Source: Medicago truncatula
Lineage: Eukaryota; Streptophyta; Magnoliopsida; Fabales; Fabaceae
DNA length: 64,000 nt
Direction of reading: 5' to 3'
Assembly (NCBI RefSeq): GCF_003473485.1
Contig: NC_053045.1
Location: 51,750,494 to 51,814,493 of the forward strand
In this document: piece after piece, positions 49,076-59,900 of the stretch
How positions within the stretch are numbered: position 1 is the first letter of the stretch
Layout of the letters: the number at the start of each line of letters is the position of its first letter
The notes under the pieces: model-generated
Seen by the model: the letters and a program-made list of their open reading frames with translations, nothing else
What the model was told of the DNA's origin: nothing
Databases searched by the model: none
Translations under genes and position numbers: made by a program

Positions 49076-51659
49076 CAGGCTGTATGTCAAAGTGTGAGAG
49101 TATTCAGTTAATTTGTGATGAAATGTTTTTGTCTGTGAATTGTACTCTCAAATGACATTTTTAGTGACTAATTTCGAAAAGGATAACGTGAAAATCTTGA
49201 ATTGTGAAAGAAAAAAAATTAGTTAGTGTATTAGACTTGTTTTAGTTTCCTTTTTACATGTATCAGTAACAAAACAAAAATCTGTCAAATATTTTTTTTA
49301 TATTTTTCAGTAAGGAATATTTGTCTCGTGTTATTTATTTATATTTAGAAATGAAAAATATTTATCCAATATTTTTTATAAAGAACAAGTTTTTTCCGTG
49401 CTTTTTTATATTAATATGTGAAAAATATTTGTTGTGTATTCTTTACATTCATCATTGACAAAGTGTCCTCTATTTTTTTTTTTATTGTTGATAAATATCT
49501 GTCTTGTATTTTTTATATTTATCAGTAATGAGTATTTTTCTTGTAATATGTGAGTGGATACATATTTATCCCATGTTCTTTTTTTCTTCTCGTGTTTGGT
49601 TTTTAAAAAATAATAATAATGAAATGGAAAGATTGAACTCCTTATAAATAAGAGGACCCATAAATTCATTGCCTTAAGGTTTGGATAAGAGTGTGGTGTC
49701 TCTCTTACTTGTGCGGTTGTTCTAACCTCGATGTGGACGGTCCCCCGAGCTTCCCTCAATGACCTAGATATCATACCGTCTCTGATATTAAATCCTTCTT
49801 TGGCTCAGTTTGATAGGTAGGTTCCACTTTTCCACCATCACATACTACCATTTTTATTTTTTTTTGAGAGAATCACATACTACCATTTATTTACTCACAT
49901 TTTTTGTTTGTTCCGTCCAATTTAGGAGGAATGGAATCATCATTTCATTTTGTTTTTTTTAATTCTTAAAATACTGTTTTTATCGTTATCTTTTATCATC
50001 TTTCCAATTATCTCTAAACTCGTTCTTCCTAAATTATTCGTTTTTGTGCTTATTGCATCCAACTTCTTCACACAACAATTTTTGATAATATATACACGCT
50101 GCTATCATCATCATGCTCCATATTTGATGTTTTTACTTTTATTTGAGATAACGACTCGTGATCAAGAAAAGAATATGTCTAATTTTCAATGTTGCATATA
50201 TACAATGAGATTAAAACAGAAATTTAAGTCACAATATTTCATATTCCATTGTACATTATTTCATTTTTTTATAAAAAAAATAGTATGTTCTAATTCTATT
50301 TTTACCCTTATTTTATTTTTTTTCAAAAAAAAAAAAATAAGGGTAAAAATAGAATGACAATTTCACAGCTCATTCAATTCTATCCATTTTCCAAATAACG
50401 GTATGAGAAATTTATTACTCTCCGTCGTAAAATATCTAAACAATCGAACAAAAGGTTTGTTCCATTTCATCTAACTTCATTTAGCTCTACTTTATTTTGT
50501 TTCATCTATTCAAACAAAGCCTAAATGTGAACACACATCTCCCTAAAAAAAACAAAAGAAATGTGAACACACCTCATAATTAGACTTTAAACTTTGGTTT
50601 GACCAGATCTCAATTGTTGAATTGATTTATTTTACCACGTTTCAATAAATTCATAGTTTGTAATTATTGTTTTAAAATCCAGACCGAACCGGTCGGTCGG
50701 ACCGGTCCAACAGAGAATCGGAGGGATGTCTGGTTCGATCTAGATAACAGACCGTATATGCAAGAAAATTGGTCGAACTGATGAACCCCTATAACCCGAA
50801 ACGAACCGACCGGAATAAATATTAAATGAATGCTTCAAAAAAATTCCAGAAATATGGTTAGACGGATTCAAACCAGTTGACATGGATGCTACTCATAATC
50901 CTCTAACCACTCGGCCAACTAAACAGACATGCTTAAAAAAAGTTTCATCTGCGTAATTTTAATCAATCGAAATAATCAAGCCTAACCAAAAACTAAATTA
51001 ACTACTAATTAATCATTTTTTTCCCTCTTTGAAATCCTTTGTATATAAATATAACCATCTTCATGTATTGATAACTTATATTGCTACTTTTTTCTTATTT
51101 GAAAGATTAACTTTTTTTCTTGTTATTGTGAAATTGAGTTATGTATATATATTCATTGTTTAGTTAAAAGCAATGGTTTTTTTTTTACATATATTAGAAT
51201 ATGTTGTAATAATAACTTTAAAAAATTGCAATATTATAGAGTACATACTTGTTAAAAAAAAATGTTATAGAGTACATAATAAACATGTGTGTGTGAATTC
51301 CTTTAAAAAAAACATATGTGAACCAAATAATGATGAGGAAAAGCTTATGCGATTTTTTAAATGTATGAAATTTTATTAATTTTTTTATTGAAGAACTTTT
51401 ATTAAATTTAATAGTTAAAAAATTTAAGTCATGAATATAATTTAAATTTTATATACACCAGGGTCAACAGTCATGGGATCCGACCAGTAACTCAGTGATG
51501 CAATGACTTGATCGAGTCGATCACCGGTCTAGATTTTAAGACACTGTTTAAAATATAAATTTAATTTATGCGATCATAAATATAGTCACACTTCTCTCTC
51601 TCACCTAAGAGATGTGTTTTTAATCTATATAAAATTTAATGTTTCATTTTTAGGCGCTA
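49076..51659. other. AT-rich stretch with repeat fragments
   Basis: No gene recognised. 49650-49790 contains a repeat-like segment (GACGGTCCCCCGAGCTTCCC) resembling an LTR fragment. The region beginning 50670 is a TIR repeat described separately. An open frame at 49950-50357 is A/T low-complexity DNA. Confidence 0.4.
50670..51545. repeat. TIR repeat with CCGGT-rich ends and a tRNA-like piece
   Basis: The left end TTTTAAAATCCAGACCGAAC and the right end, reversed, TCTTAAAATCTAGACCGG are inverted. Both flanks are rich in GACCGGT/ACCGGTC. At 50862-50927 the minus strand carries GGCCGAGTGGTTAGAGGA and GGTTTGAATCC, a tRNA-Ser-like A/B box pair. No target duplication was confirmed. Confidence 0.5.
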
Positions 51660-51668
51660 TAAAAAGTT

Positions 51669-52461
51669 GAGTTTTTCTATTTACACCCCATGTTTTTCTG
51701 GTTACACCCAAATTTTCTTAATTTTTTTTATAATACCAAAATTGCCCTTTTATATAAATTTTCTTAAAACCCTAATTTTATTCATTGTCAGTGAGTTTCA
51801 CCCTCTTTCACCCCACAAAGCGATCGATCAAACAATTTGATGTTCAATATCAATCTCCATGAAAATTAAAGAGTGAATCAAAATATTTTTCATCCATACT
51901 CAATTGGATATAAGTAAGTGAATTTCTTCTTCTATTTGCTAGTTTCAATTTTTTTCCTTCAACTGCAATGATGCACTGTACGATTACAGTTTTAATTTAC
52001 ATTGGTAAGGTTAACTTAAATTCAGTTTAAGTAGGTTCATGTAAACTTTAAGTAGGTTCACGTAAACTAAGTTTACATGAACCTACTTAAACTGAGTTTA
52101 CATGAACCTACTTAAACTGATTTTACAAAATCGCAGAACTGTGAATCGCAGAACAAGGAAAACACAAAATCAGAACTGAGAACCCATAACAAGAAAAACA
52201 CAATCGATTAAAGAACAACACTTGCTAACCTGATTTGCTTCGAATTTTCTTTGAAATCATGAATGGACGTGAGAAAGTATGGTTTTGAAAATTTTCGCAG
52301 AACACAATCGATCGATTGGAGAATTATGGTTTTGGAAGAAGGGTTTTGGGGTGTAACCAAAAAAGAAGGAATAGGCTTTTTGAAAATCAAATTTTATGAA
52401 AGGGTAATCTTGTCATTTTGAGGTGCAACCATGATTAACTAGGGTGCAAGGAGAAAAACTC
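51669..52461. mobile_element. MULE-like element, 793 bp
   Basis: Ends GAGTTTTTCTATTTACACCCC-type and, reversed, GAGTTTTTCTCCTTGCACCC. A 9-bp duplication, TAAAAAGTT, flanks it at 51660-51668 and 52462-52470. It encodes no transposase. A strong hairpin lies at its centre (52023-52119). Confidence 0.82.
52023..52119. repeat. Hairpin of direct and inverted 24-bp units
   Basis: The unit AGTTTAAGTAGGTTCATGTA occurs twice on the left and twice, inverted, on the right, meeting at about 52068. The arms are about 46 bp and nearly perfect. A transcript would fold into a long stem. Confidence 0.8.
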
Positions 52462-52519
52462 TAAAAAGTTTGTGTCCTTGCCAAAATTATTTAATTATTT
52501 TTAGTATATACTTCATTTT

Positions 52520-52522
<3 letters not shown>

Positions 52523-52550
<28 letters not shown>

Positions 52551-52551
52551 C
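52523..52551. repeat. Poly(A) tract
   Basis: About 28 consecutive A, the longest homopolymer in the window. It could be the tail of a lost retroposon, but no body was identified to its left. Confidence 0.8.
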
Positions 52552-52599
52552 TCATAGGTACTAAATGCATGAGAGAAACGCATACTACATAGGGAAATA

Positions 52600-52819
52600 A
52601 GAATGAAGCACTGAAAGTTGTTGGTGTTTGTTACAATTTTCCTCAAATGGTGCAGCAGGCCATTTAGCCGTCACTCTTCTCTCACTAAAACCCTCACTCC
52701 TCCCTCTCTTTCTACATTCTGTTCAGCATCCTTCATCATTTTTCCTCAAATTTCTTCCTTGATCTTTCACTTCAAGCTAACTAGGAGTTACACCTTTGCA
52801 TTACAATCATCTCTACCGA
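52600..52819 (+). other. Exon-like pyrimidine-rich segment upstream of the truncated copy
   Basis: CT-rich sequence ending CTACCGAAG before a donor GTAATCTTG. It has no in-frame ATG, so if used it would be a 5' UTR exon, with an acceptor GATTAG at 53101-53106 shortly before the ATG at 53120. Speculative. Confidence 0.25.
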
Positions 52820-53059
52820 AGGTAATCTTGAAAATTCTCCCTCTCTTTTGTGTTGTTGTTGGCGGAATACCATTTTGTTTGTGTGAGGTTTGATTTTCGT
52901 TTTCCTTTACGAAAGTGATAGATCAAGTTGATATATTTATACTTCTAAAATAAAATTTCATTTTTGAGCATTTTGGGAAAAATATTGAAAATTCATTTTG
53001 TTTGCATGAGATGAGTGATCTTAAAATTAGTCAGTCTATCATTGTATACAAAATGATTA

Positions 53060-54245
53060 TGTTAGACGAGAAGTTTAACACTGTTATTTGATTTCTGAGG
53101 ATTAGTACTACAAGAGACAATGAAGAAAGATTTATTAGGACATTTAATTTCCTTTGCTTCATATGTTGGCATACAAAATCTGCTTTCGTGGAAGCTAGGT
53201 GTGGATGAGCCTTTCAATGTTATGGCAGCTGCATCACTCACTTTCGGAGCTCGAGGTTTCATGAGTAAGAAATCATACTTAATGTGAAATGATTCTTTAG
53301 GTTTAAATATAAACAGAGAAATGGTTACATCTCATAAAATTTATTTGTGAATGTATTCTTTTCCATTTATGTTAGAGCCAGGATCGATCCGTTCCCGAGC
53401 AAGGAATATGGCGCTATATTCAGTAAAGGCAGGAGCACTTGGTTTTCCTATTGGTAACTTTATTATAAGTAGTTTTCTTTGCTAATCACTAATATAGGAG
53501 AAAGTCCTGTTATGAGAAGAATGGATTTTTTTAGTGACCAATTTAGTAAAAAAATCAATGTGATTATCTCTCTCGTAACACGATTTTTCTCTCTTATTAG
53601 TAAATTAAAAGAGAGGATTTAAAATCTTTATTCATGGGTTTAACTGATTTGTGCATCATGGAGATATGTGGTTGTTTACTAAATTTTGGTTTCTCCATTA
53701 ATTGTTTTGTAGGTATGATCCAAATGAAGCTTATGGAAAGTGGGATTATGGTTTCTCCATCTATTTCGAAAAGTCCTTCAGCTGAAAATCCACATTCAGT
53801 TGTAAAGGAGGATGTCGAGAAAAATTAACTAATGTAGGAAAGCACTTCAAAGTTCAAATGCTACTCATATCCTCTTCATAGAGTAATTAGTGCTAATCCA
53901 ATAATTTAGTGTCAGGTTTTTTAGGTTGAAAATATTAGACATCTGCTGTTTTGCTATCACTTGTTCAGTCTTGGTCGTACAAGTAGCATGCACATTTTTA
54001 GAGTGATTGTGTATTTTGCATTTCATGTATTCTTGTGGCTCACAGCCAAATAGCAGATTGACCAATGCACTTTAAGCACATTTCAAAGAGCTTAAATCGG
54101 TTTATCCTATACTTTTATGATCTAACTATCTAAGCACTTGCGTAACAGTGTGGTGATTGAAAGAGCTTATGATATAAAAGCATAAACGTTTATGTAGCGG
54201 TTATGTGAAATTTTTCTTTGAACAACTTATGCATAAACACTTACG
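53060..54245. repeat. Segmental duplication, copy B
   Basis: Counterpart of 47700-49075, about 5.2 kb downstream and in the same orientation. Diverged by many substitutions and small deletions. Confidence 0.8.
53120..53828 (+). pseudogene. Truncated tandem copy of the Tim-family gene, possibly still coding
   Basis: Exons matching exons 3-5 of the gene at 45976-48554 are 53120-53264, 53376-53453 and 53713-53828 (339 nt, 112 codons plus stop), all with intact GT/AG and phase. The start MKKDLLGHLISFASYVGIQN arises because exon 3 lost bases and shifted frame; from GIQNLLSWKLGVDEPFNV the match resumes. The first helix and both first exons are gone, so it should not work as a normal Tim-type protein. 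Exon 4 has exactly the parental length (78 nt). Expression and function are unknown. It may use a new leader exon near 52600-52819. Confidence 0.65.
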
Positions 54246-55890
54246 CAATATGAAATGTGGAATGTTGCTGAGTGGTGAGTTGATTGCTGTTGGTTGGAAG
54301 TTTGCCTATCAGAAAACTGTGCCTTCTGATTTGTTATTTGCTCTTTCAGAGTGGTTGCTATATTTGTCCAATTATTCATGGTTTATGTTATATTAATTAT
54401 TCCTTGGGTTTTTGTTGGTTACTTGATTCAATGTTTGTATTTCATGTGAATTTGTTTTATTGTCAAATAGCTGGTATAGAGTAGAAGAATTTGAACAAAT
54501 TGCTATTGTTCTAAGATGTGATATTAATAAGTGCTGTTAAATAGCTGGTATAACAGTGCTATACCACTGGAACTAAGTAAAATTTGAACAAACCAATAGT
54601 TTCAATGATCTGCAATTGACAAAATTGTTTATTGTATTATTTGTAAATTTTTGTTTTTGATGAGATTGTGAGTTTTTACTAAATTAGTGTGATGTTTATG
54701 AGAATAGAAACACTATTTAGCACCGAAAGTTGATCAAGTTGAGTATGAAAAGAGGGTTTTTGTTTTTGATGAGATTGTTGATGATTTTTTTAGTAAATTA
54801 TTAGATGTTTATGAGAATAGCAACATTATTTAGTAAAGAACAGGGTTGTTTAATTTTGAATGTAGCTTAGCTCTCCACCACAGTTACATGCCTTCTTGCC
54901 AATTATAATTACTGGTGCTCGTTTAGTAATAACAAGGCGGGACAAATTTAAGTGTTCAGTTTGCTTTCTTGATCCAAGGAATTAATATATTTTTTTAAAT
55001 ATATCAAAATCTGTTATTTATTCCTAATTATTAAATTCTTTTCAGGAATGCTTTAAAGTTTGCACTTGAATCTACATGTAGTACTTGGAAATGAGTTTTT
55101 GAAGTTCCTGCTTATACGTTTATTCTCATTTTGCTCTGCAATTAAACAATATTTTAGATTAAATGTCCTATTTTCATATTTGTATAATCGTCCCCTTCAA
55201 AAAAAAAAAAAAAAATTTGTATAATCGTTAAAGTTTTGGGAATAATATTCTTCAATCAGCATGTTTAGTTTTATTTTAAAAGTATATAATATTGATTAAA
55301 AACATCAATAGTCTGATTAGGAATTATCTACAACATAAAAATGAAATAATCAAAATAACAAATATTATAAAAAAAGAAAATATACAGAACTAACGTTTGA
55401 TCATTTGTGTAACAGTGTGGTGCTTGAAAGAGCTTATAATACAATTTCTGTCGAAAAAAAAGAGAAAGAGCTTATAATACAAAGTATAAACGTTTATGCA
55501 AGAGGTTATGTGAAATTTTTCTTTGAACTTATGCATAAACACTTCTCAATAAACTTATTTAAGTTGTTTTTTAAATGCTCTCTCAATATGAAATGTGGAA
55601 TATTACTCAATGATAAGTTGATTGTTGTTGGTGGATAGACAGCGTACCTAAATTCAAAGGTGGAATAAATTTAAATGTTTAGTTTGCTTTTTTAATTCCA
55701 ATTGATACTTTTTTTTAATAAATTTCAATTGATACAAAAAATTAATATTTTTAAATAAATCAAATTCAGTTAATTTTTCCTAATTTATTAAATTCTTTTC
55801 AGGTGAATTCTTTGTAGTTTCACTTGTACATGTGGAAGTGAGTTTTCTAGGTCCCTTTTTCTATATTTTTATATTTTGTATAATCGTTGA
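54130..55890. repeat. Further tandem duplication, period about 1.3 kb
   Basis: 54130-54300 recurs at 55405-55640 (GTGTGGTG, TTGAAAGAGCTTAT, GTTATGTGAAATTTTTCTTTG, AATATGAAATGTGGAAT). 54936-55100 recurs at 55658-55845 (TTAAATTCTTTTCAGG, GTGAGTTTT-type ends). The second copy has insertions. No coding capacity. Confidence 0.7.
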
Positions 55891-56923
55891 AGTCTTAATA
55901 TTAGAGGGGGTCAATAATTAAGTCGATAGGAATTTTGCTGTTCTGAATCAAAGCTATCTATAATATTAAGATTAAATGTGCCATTTTTGTATTTGTACAA
56001 TCGTTAAAGTATAATTTACATCGCATTGCTTAATTGATGATGCTTATTCCTTAATGAAATGATTTGTTGTTGTAAAAAAAAGTACAAGGAAATTGAGCAT
56101 AGCTCAAAGTAGACAACAGTTGATAAAAATGTAAACCATATGAGTACAGCAGAGGGGAGAGAAAGCTCAGTTTATTTCATTTGAGTAATATTAAATATTA
56201 AATTATTAATATGATAATATATAATAAATAATAAAAAAATCAGTAAGCAGCAAAAGAAAAACATTTCCTCAATTCTCGTATTTAAAATTGGTTTGGAGAT
56301 CTTGACCAAAAAAAAAAATGGTTTGGAGATATAGAAGTTCAACCATCTTTGATGAATAATACACAACATACAAGCTGTGAATAATTAAAGAATACAAAAT
56401 TGCGGAGTAAATACCACAGCTGATATGAAGTTTGTAACCTTGGGCGGCAGTAAATATAAATAAATAGCGAATTTCCTACCAACCATTATTTTGATACTAA
56501 CTATAAATTATAGGAACGGAAACAGCCAACCATACAGAGCATTCAAACAGCTCTCATGAACAGCATCGCTAATATAACATGGTTGACTCCAAAAAAAAAA
56601 ACCTCCCCTTCTATTTTACTTTTTTCGGCCACAGAATACCCGCTAAATTTGTTAGCTATGCAGCTTGTGTAAGCACTCCTGTGAATATGACATGGGGCTT
56701 AGCCTGCAAACATCCATGGAGATTCAAGGTGAGAAGTTGCATATAATATTTTGGAAACATTATTTAGACTATACCAGGCTAGACTCATTCAACAGTTGGT
56801 AACCACAGCATATCTAAAGATAGGATGAGACAACAAGGTTAAAATCTATATCCTGGTACAGCCGGTCTAACAAACATCTTTTCCATTAGGATCACTTGGG
56901 AAGTAATCGAGACTGCTGTATGC
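55891..56923. other. Gene-free stretch and 3' flank of MPP10
   Basis: AT-rich. From about 56400 it is probably the 3' UTR or downstream region of MPP10, transcribed leftwards. Nothing else recognised. Confidence 0.4.
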
Positions 56924-59900
56924 CTACCAAATGCTATATATCCTGCTGGATTTGGTGGGAGCTATGAAGGAAGAAAAAAAAATCTCCACTCAGACAAACC
57001 TAGCAAACATGATCCTCCGCCCTTTGTTTTAAAAGGCAACACAAGTCAAGTTTATGCAACAGAGAAACTGCATTTAAGAATTCAGAATACAACAGCAATT
57101 GAAACAGCAGTTGTTTAATATTCTTCACAAAATGTGGTTGATAGTAAAAAATAAACATGTGAGACAAATTCAACAGCAGATGTGAGGTTAATGCAGCATT
57201 ACTCATATAAGGGTATATAAAGAAATTACCATCAACTTGGCAAGAAATTGCATTGTCTGCCTTCTTTTCCAACCTTGCCTTCTTTTCCAACTTGTTTACT
57301 GCCTCAGCTGTAACCATAAAAGTTTCTTTATTATTAAGGGAAAGTGAATGAAGAGATCTTGCGTGTGTGGTAGCTTTCCTCGTATATGTAACATAAATAT
57401 GTTATGCAACTTGCATTAAGAGATGTATGGAAGTATTGAAGACCGCATAATCAACATGTCTAGATATCGGGCAGATACTTTCTTTGCCTAACCAACCATA
57501 CCTTTAAATTTTCTTTTCTTATTAGCTCTCCTCCTTTTCCTTTCTGCCTGTGTAAGTTCTGCTTCTTCCTTAACATCACCCTTCCCATCAAAGACCTCCT
57601 CAGGAGCCAGCATAGCAGCATCTGAAACAGCCACAGGAGCAATCTACCCATGGAAAATATAATGCATTGTAAGCAACTAATAAGTGGAAGTAGAAACAAA
57701 AATTCGAGAAAAAATAGAGCTTTTTACTTCTTCCATTGCCAGAGCAGGTACATTTGTTTGAAAGGACATGTCCTCTATAACCTGTCAAATTCAATTCAAG
57801 GCAAATAAGAAGCCGGGAAAATTTAAACATTGACAATATTGTCAATTAAGAGAAAATAGGGATGTTGATGTCTTACAGGTTTTGGAGCAAAGTTGAAATG
57901 AGAAAGGGCATCCAGCTTCAGACAGATTTTCTTAAACAGCGTGCTTGCCTGATCCCAAAAAGACACAAGATTCAGGGTATAAAGAAATTTCGAAAAGGAT
58001 AAGCCACACAACCGGACCAGTACTGCAAGTGCATAAGAAATGAAACACACCCGGAAGATAAAGATATTAAATAGTAATAGAAGTAGAAATGAAGTAAAGC
58101 AGTCAAGTGTCGAACCTCATTTTTTAGTTCATCTTTGAATGACAATGGAGCAGAAGTGGGGTCAGTCTTCTGAACATACTCTTGCTGTCAAATAAAATAA
58201 AAACATCTGAGAAAAATCACATAAAAATAACAAAATGTATCATGTACGTCAAGAAGGAACTGGAGTCCAATACAATTTCCAGTGTTGAAACACAGTCGAG
58301 AAATACGAACCTCGTAGAGATCTGCAAGACCCTGCCCGCTTTTATTATCATCCTGCATTACATGGCAATAATTTGCACAAGTTAATTACATAAAATGGAG
58401 CTAGGAAGTTGAACATCAAAGTCTATTTATTTCAGTTGAACAAGGCTTACCAATTGTTTAACTTCCCGAGGCGCTTTCGATGGCAACTTAGGAGCCCTTT
58501 GAACATCGTTAAAAAGCCCCTGAAAGAAACACGGGTGTAACTAAGAAACAACAAATAGTGTGTTCTTTGATTGTGCATATGTGCACAAGTCTCTTGCATT
58601 ACTTGGTAGTAACTCCATAATTACATAAACACGCTGATAGGTATGCTGTTGTTCGTTAATCAGTTAGCTAGTTAATTAGGTTGGGTTATGTAAAAGAAAT
58701 AAACAAGGCATGCTGCTTATAAACAGAAAGGAGGGATTAGCAAATGAACATCTTGTTCATAGAGTGATTTAAGGCCTTTTGGCTTTTGGATGTAGGCAGA
58801 CCCTCAAAGAGCTGTTATTGTTCTCTTCTGGTATCAGAGCTCTTTTGAACACAGAAATTGTTGCAAGCCCAACAAGAATGAGGGATCTACTACTTATTCT
58901 TGATGAAAGAGATTAGAGATTGAAGGGTAAGATACTTGTGGGTAGCTGATAAAAGGTTGACAAATATTTCAACGCAGAAGGTAAGATACATGATGTCATC
59001 CATATGTAGCTCCCACCCTTGTTTAAATAACACTGTGCATTATGGTGGAAGCCCAAGCCATGTCAGCACAGGATAAATAATTTACCTCAACAATCTTTTT
59101 CTGGATCATCTCCTCAATTGAAGCTGTAACCTCCTCGGTGATTACAGGTGTAGGTCTCACATTATGCTCAAAATCAAGATCAACTTCAAATGCACTATTT
59201 ATGGGTCTCTTTGAAGCAGTTACCTGTTATAAAATCAATAACAAAAAAATTTAACAACTGATTAACACAAAGGTCCTGTATACGCAACGTATAACAAAAT
59301 AGGTACAAAAATGGTGAAATCTGATATTACCTCACCCTGCATAGTCCAAGTTTTTGGCTCTATATTAGCTTTCTCCATCAGCACTATCTTTGATTGAATT
59401 TTTTCCCGCTGCTTTTCATAGGTAGAAGCAGTCCTTTTCTTCTACATACATAAGTGAAAAATAGAATATGAAAATATAGTTAAAAAAAAAAAAAAAACAA
59501 TGGCAATCATGTATAGTTTAATAATCCCCTCAAAAAAAAAAAAAAGTATAGTTTAATAAAAAATATTACTCACAATCATATATATAAACACAGACACGCG
59601 CGCACAGAGAGAGATTTACCTGTTTGGTGGATTCCATGTCATCTTCATCACCAGAAACTTCAAGCAATTGATCTTTTCTTTTTGAGCCCTTTTCATTTTT
59701 ACCTCCAAAGAAGTCTTCATACCTGAAAGCAGCAAATGAAAAAATGAACCCACATACAGATACAAAGAAAAACATCTAAATTAGTAACAAATTTCAAGTA
59801 TTTATATAATAGGTTTTGCTAGAAGCCACCCATGAAGGTGTCTTTTAGCAATCCACACCTCAAGGTGTGATTATCCACTTTTTAGTTATAACTTGCTAAA

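Noticed and set aside
49950..50357. 135-codon open frame
   Set aside because: Phe/Ile/Leu/Lys-rich translation of A/T tracts, no start context or homology recognised.
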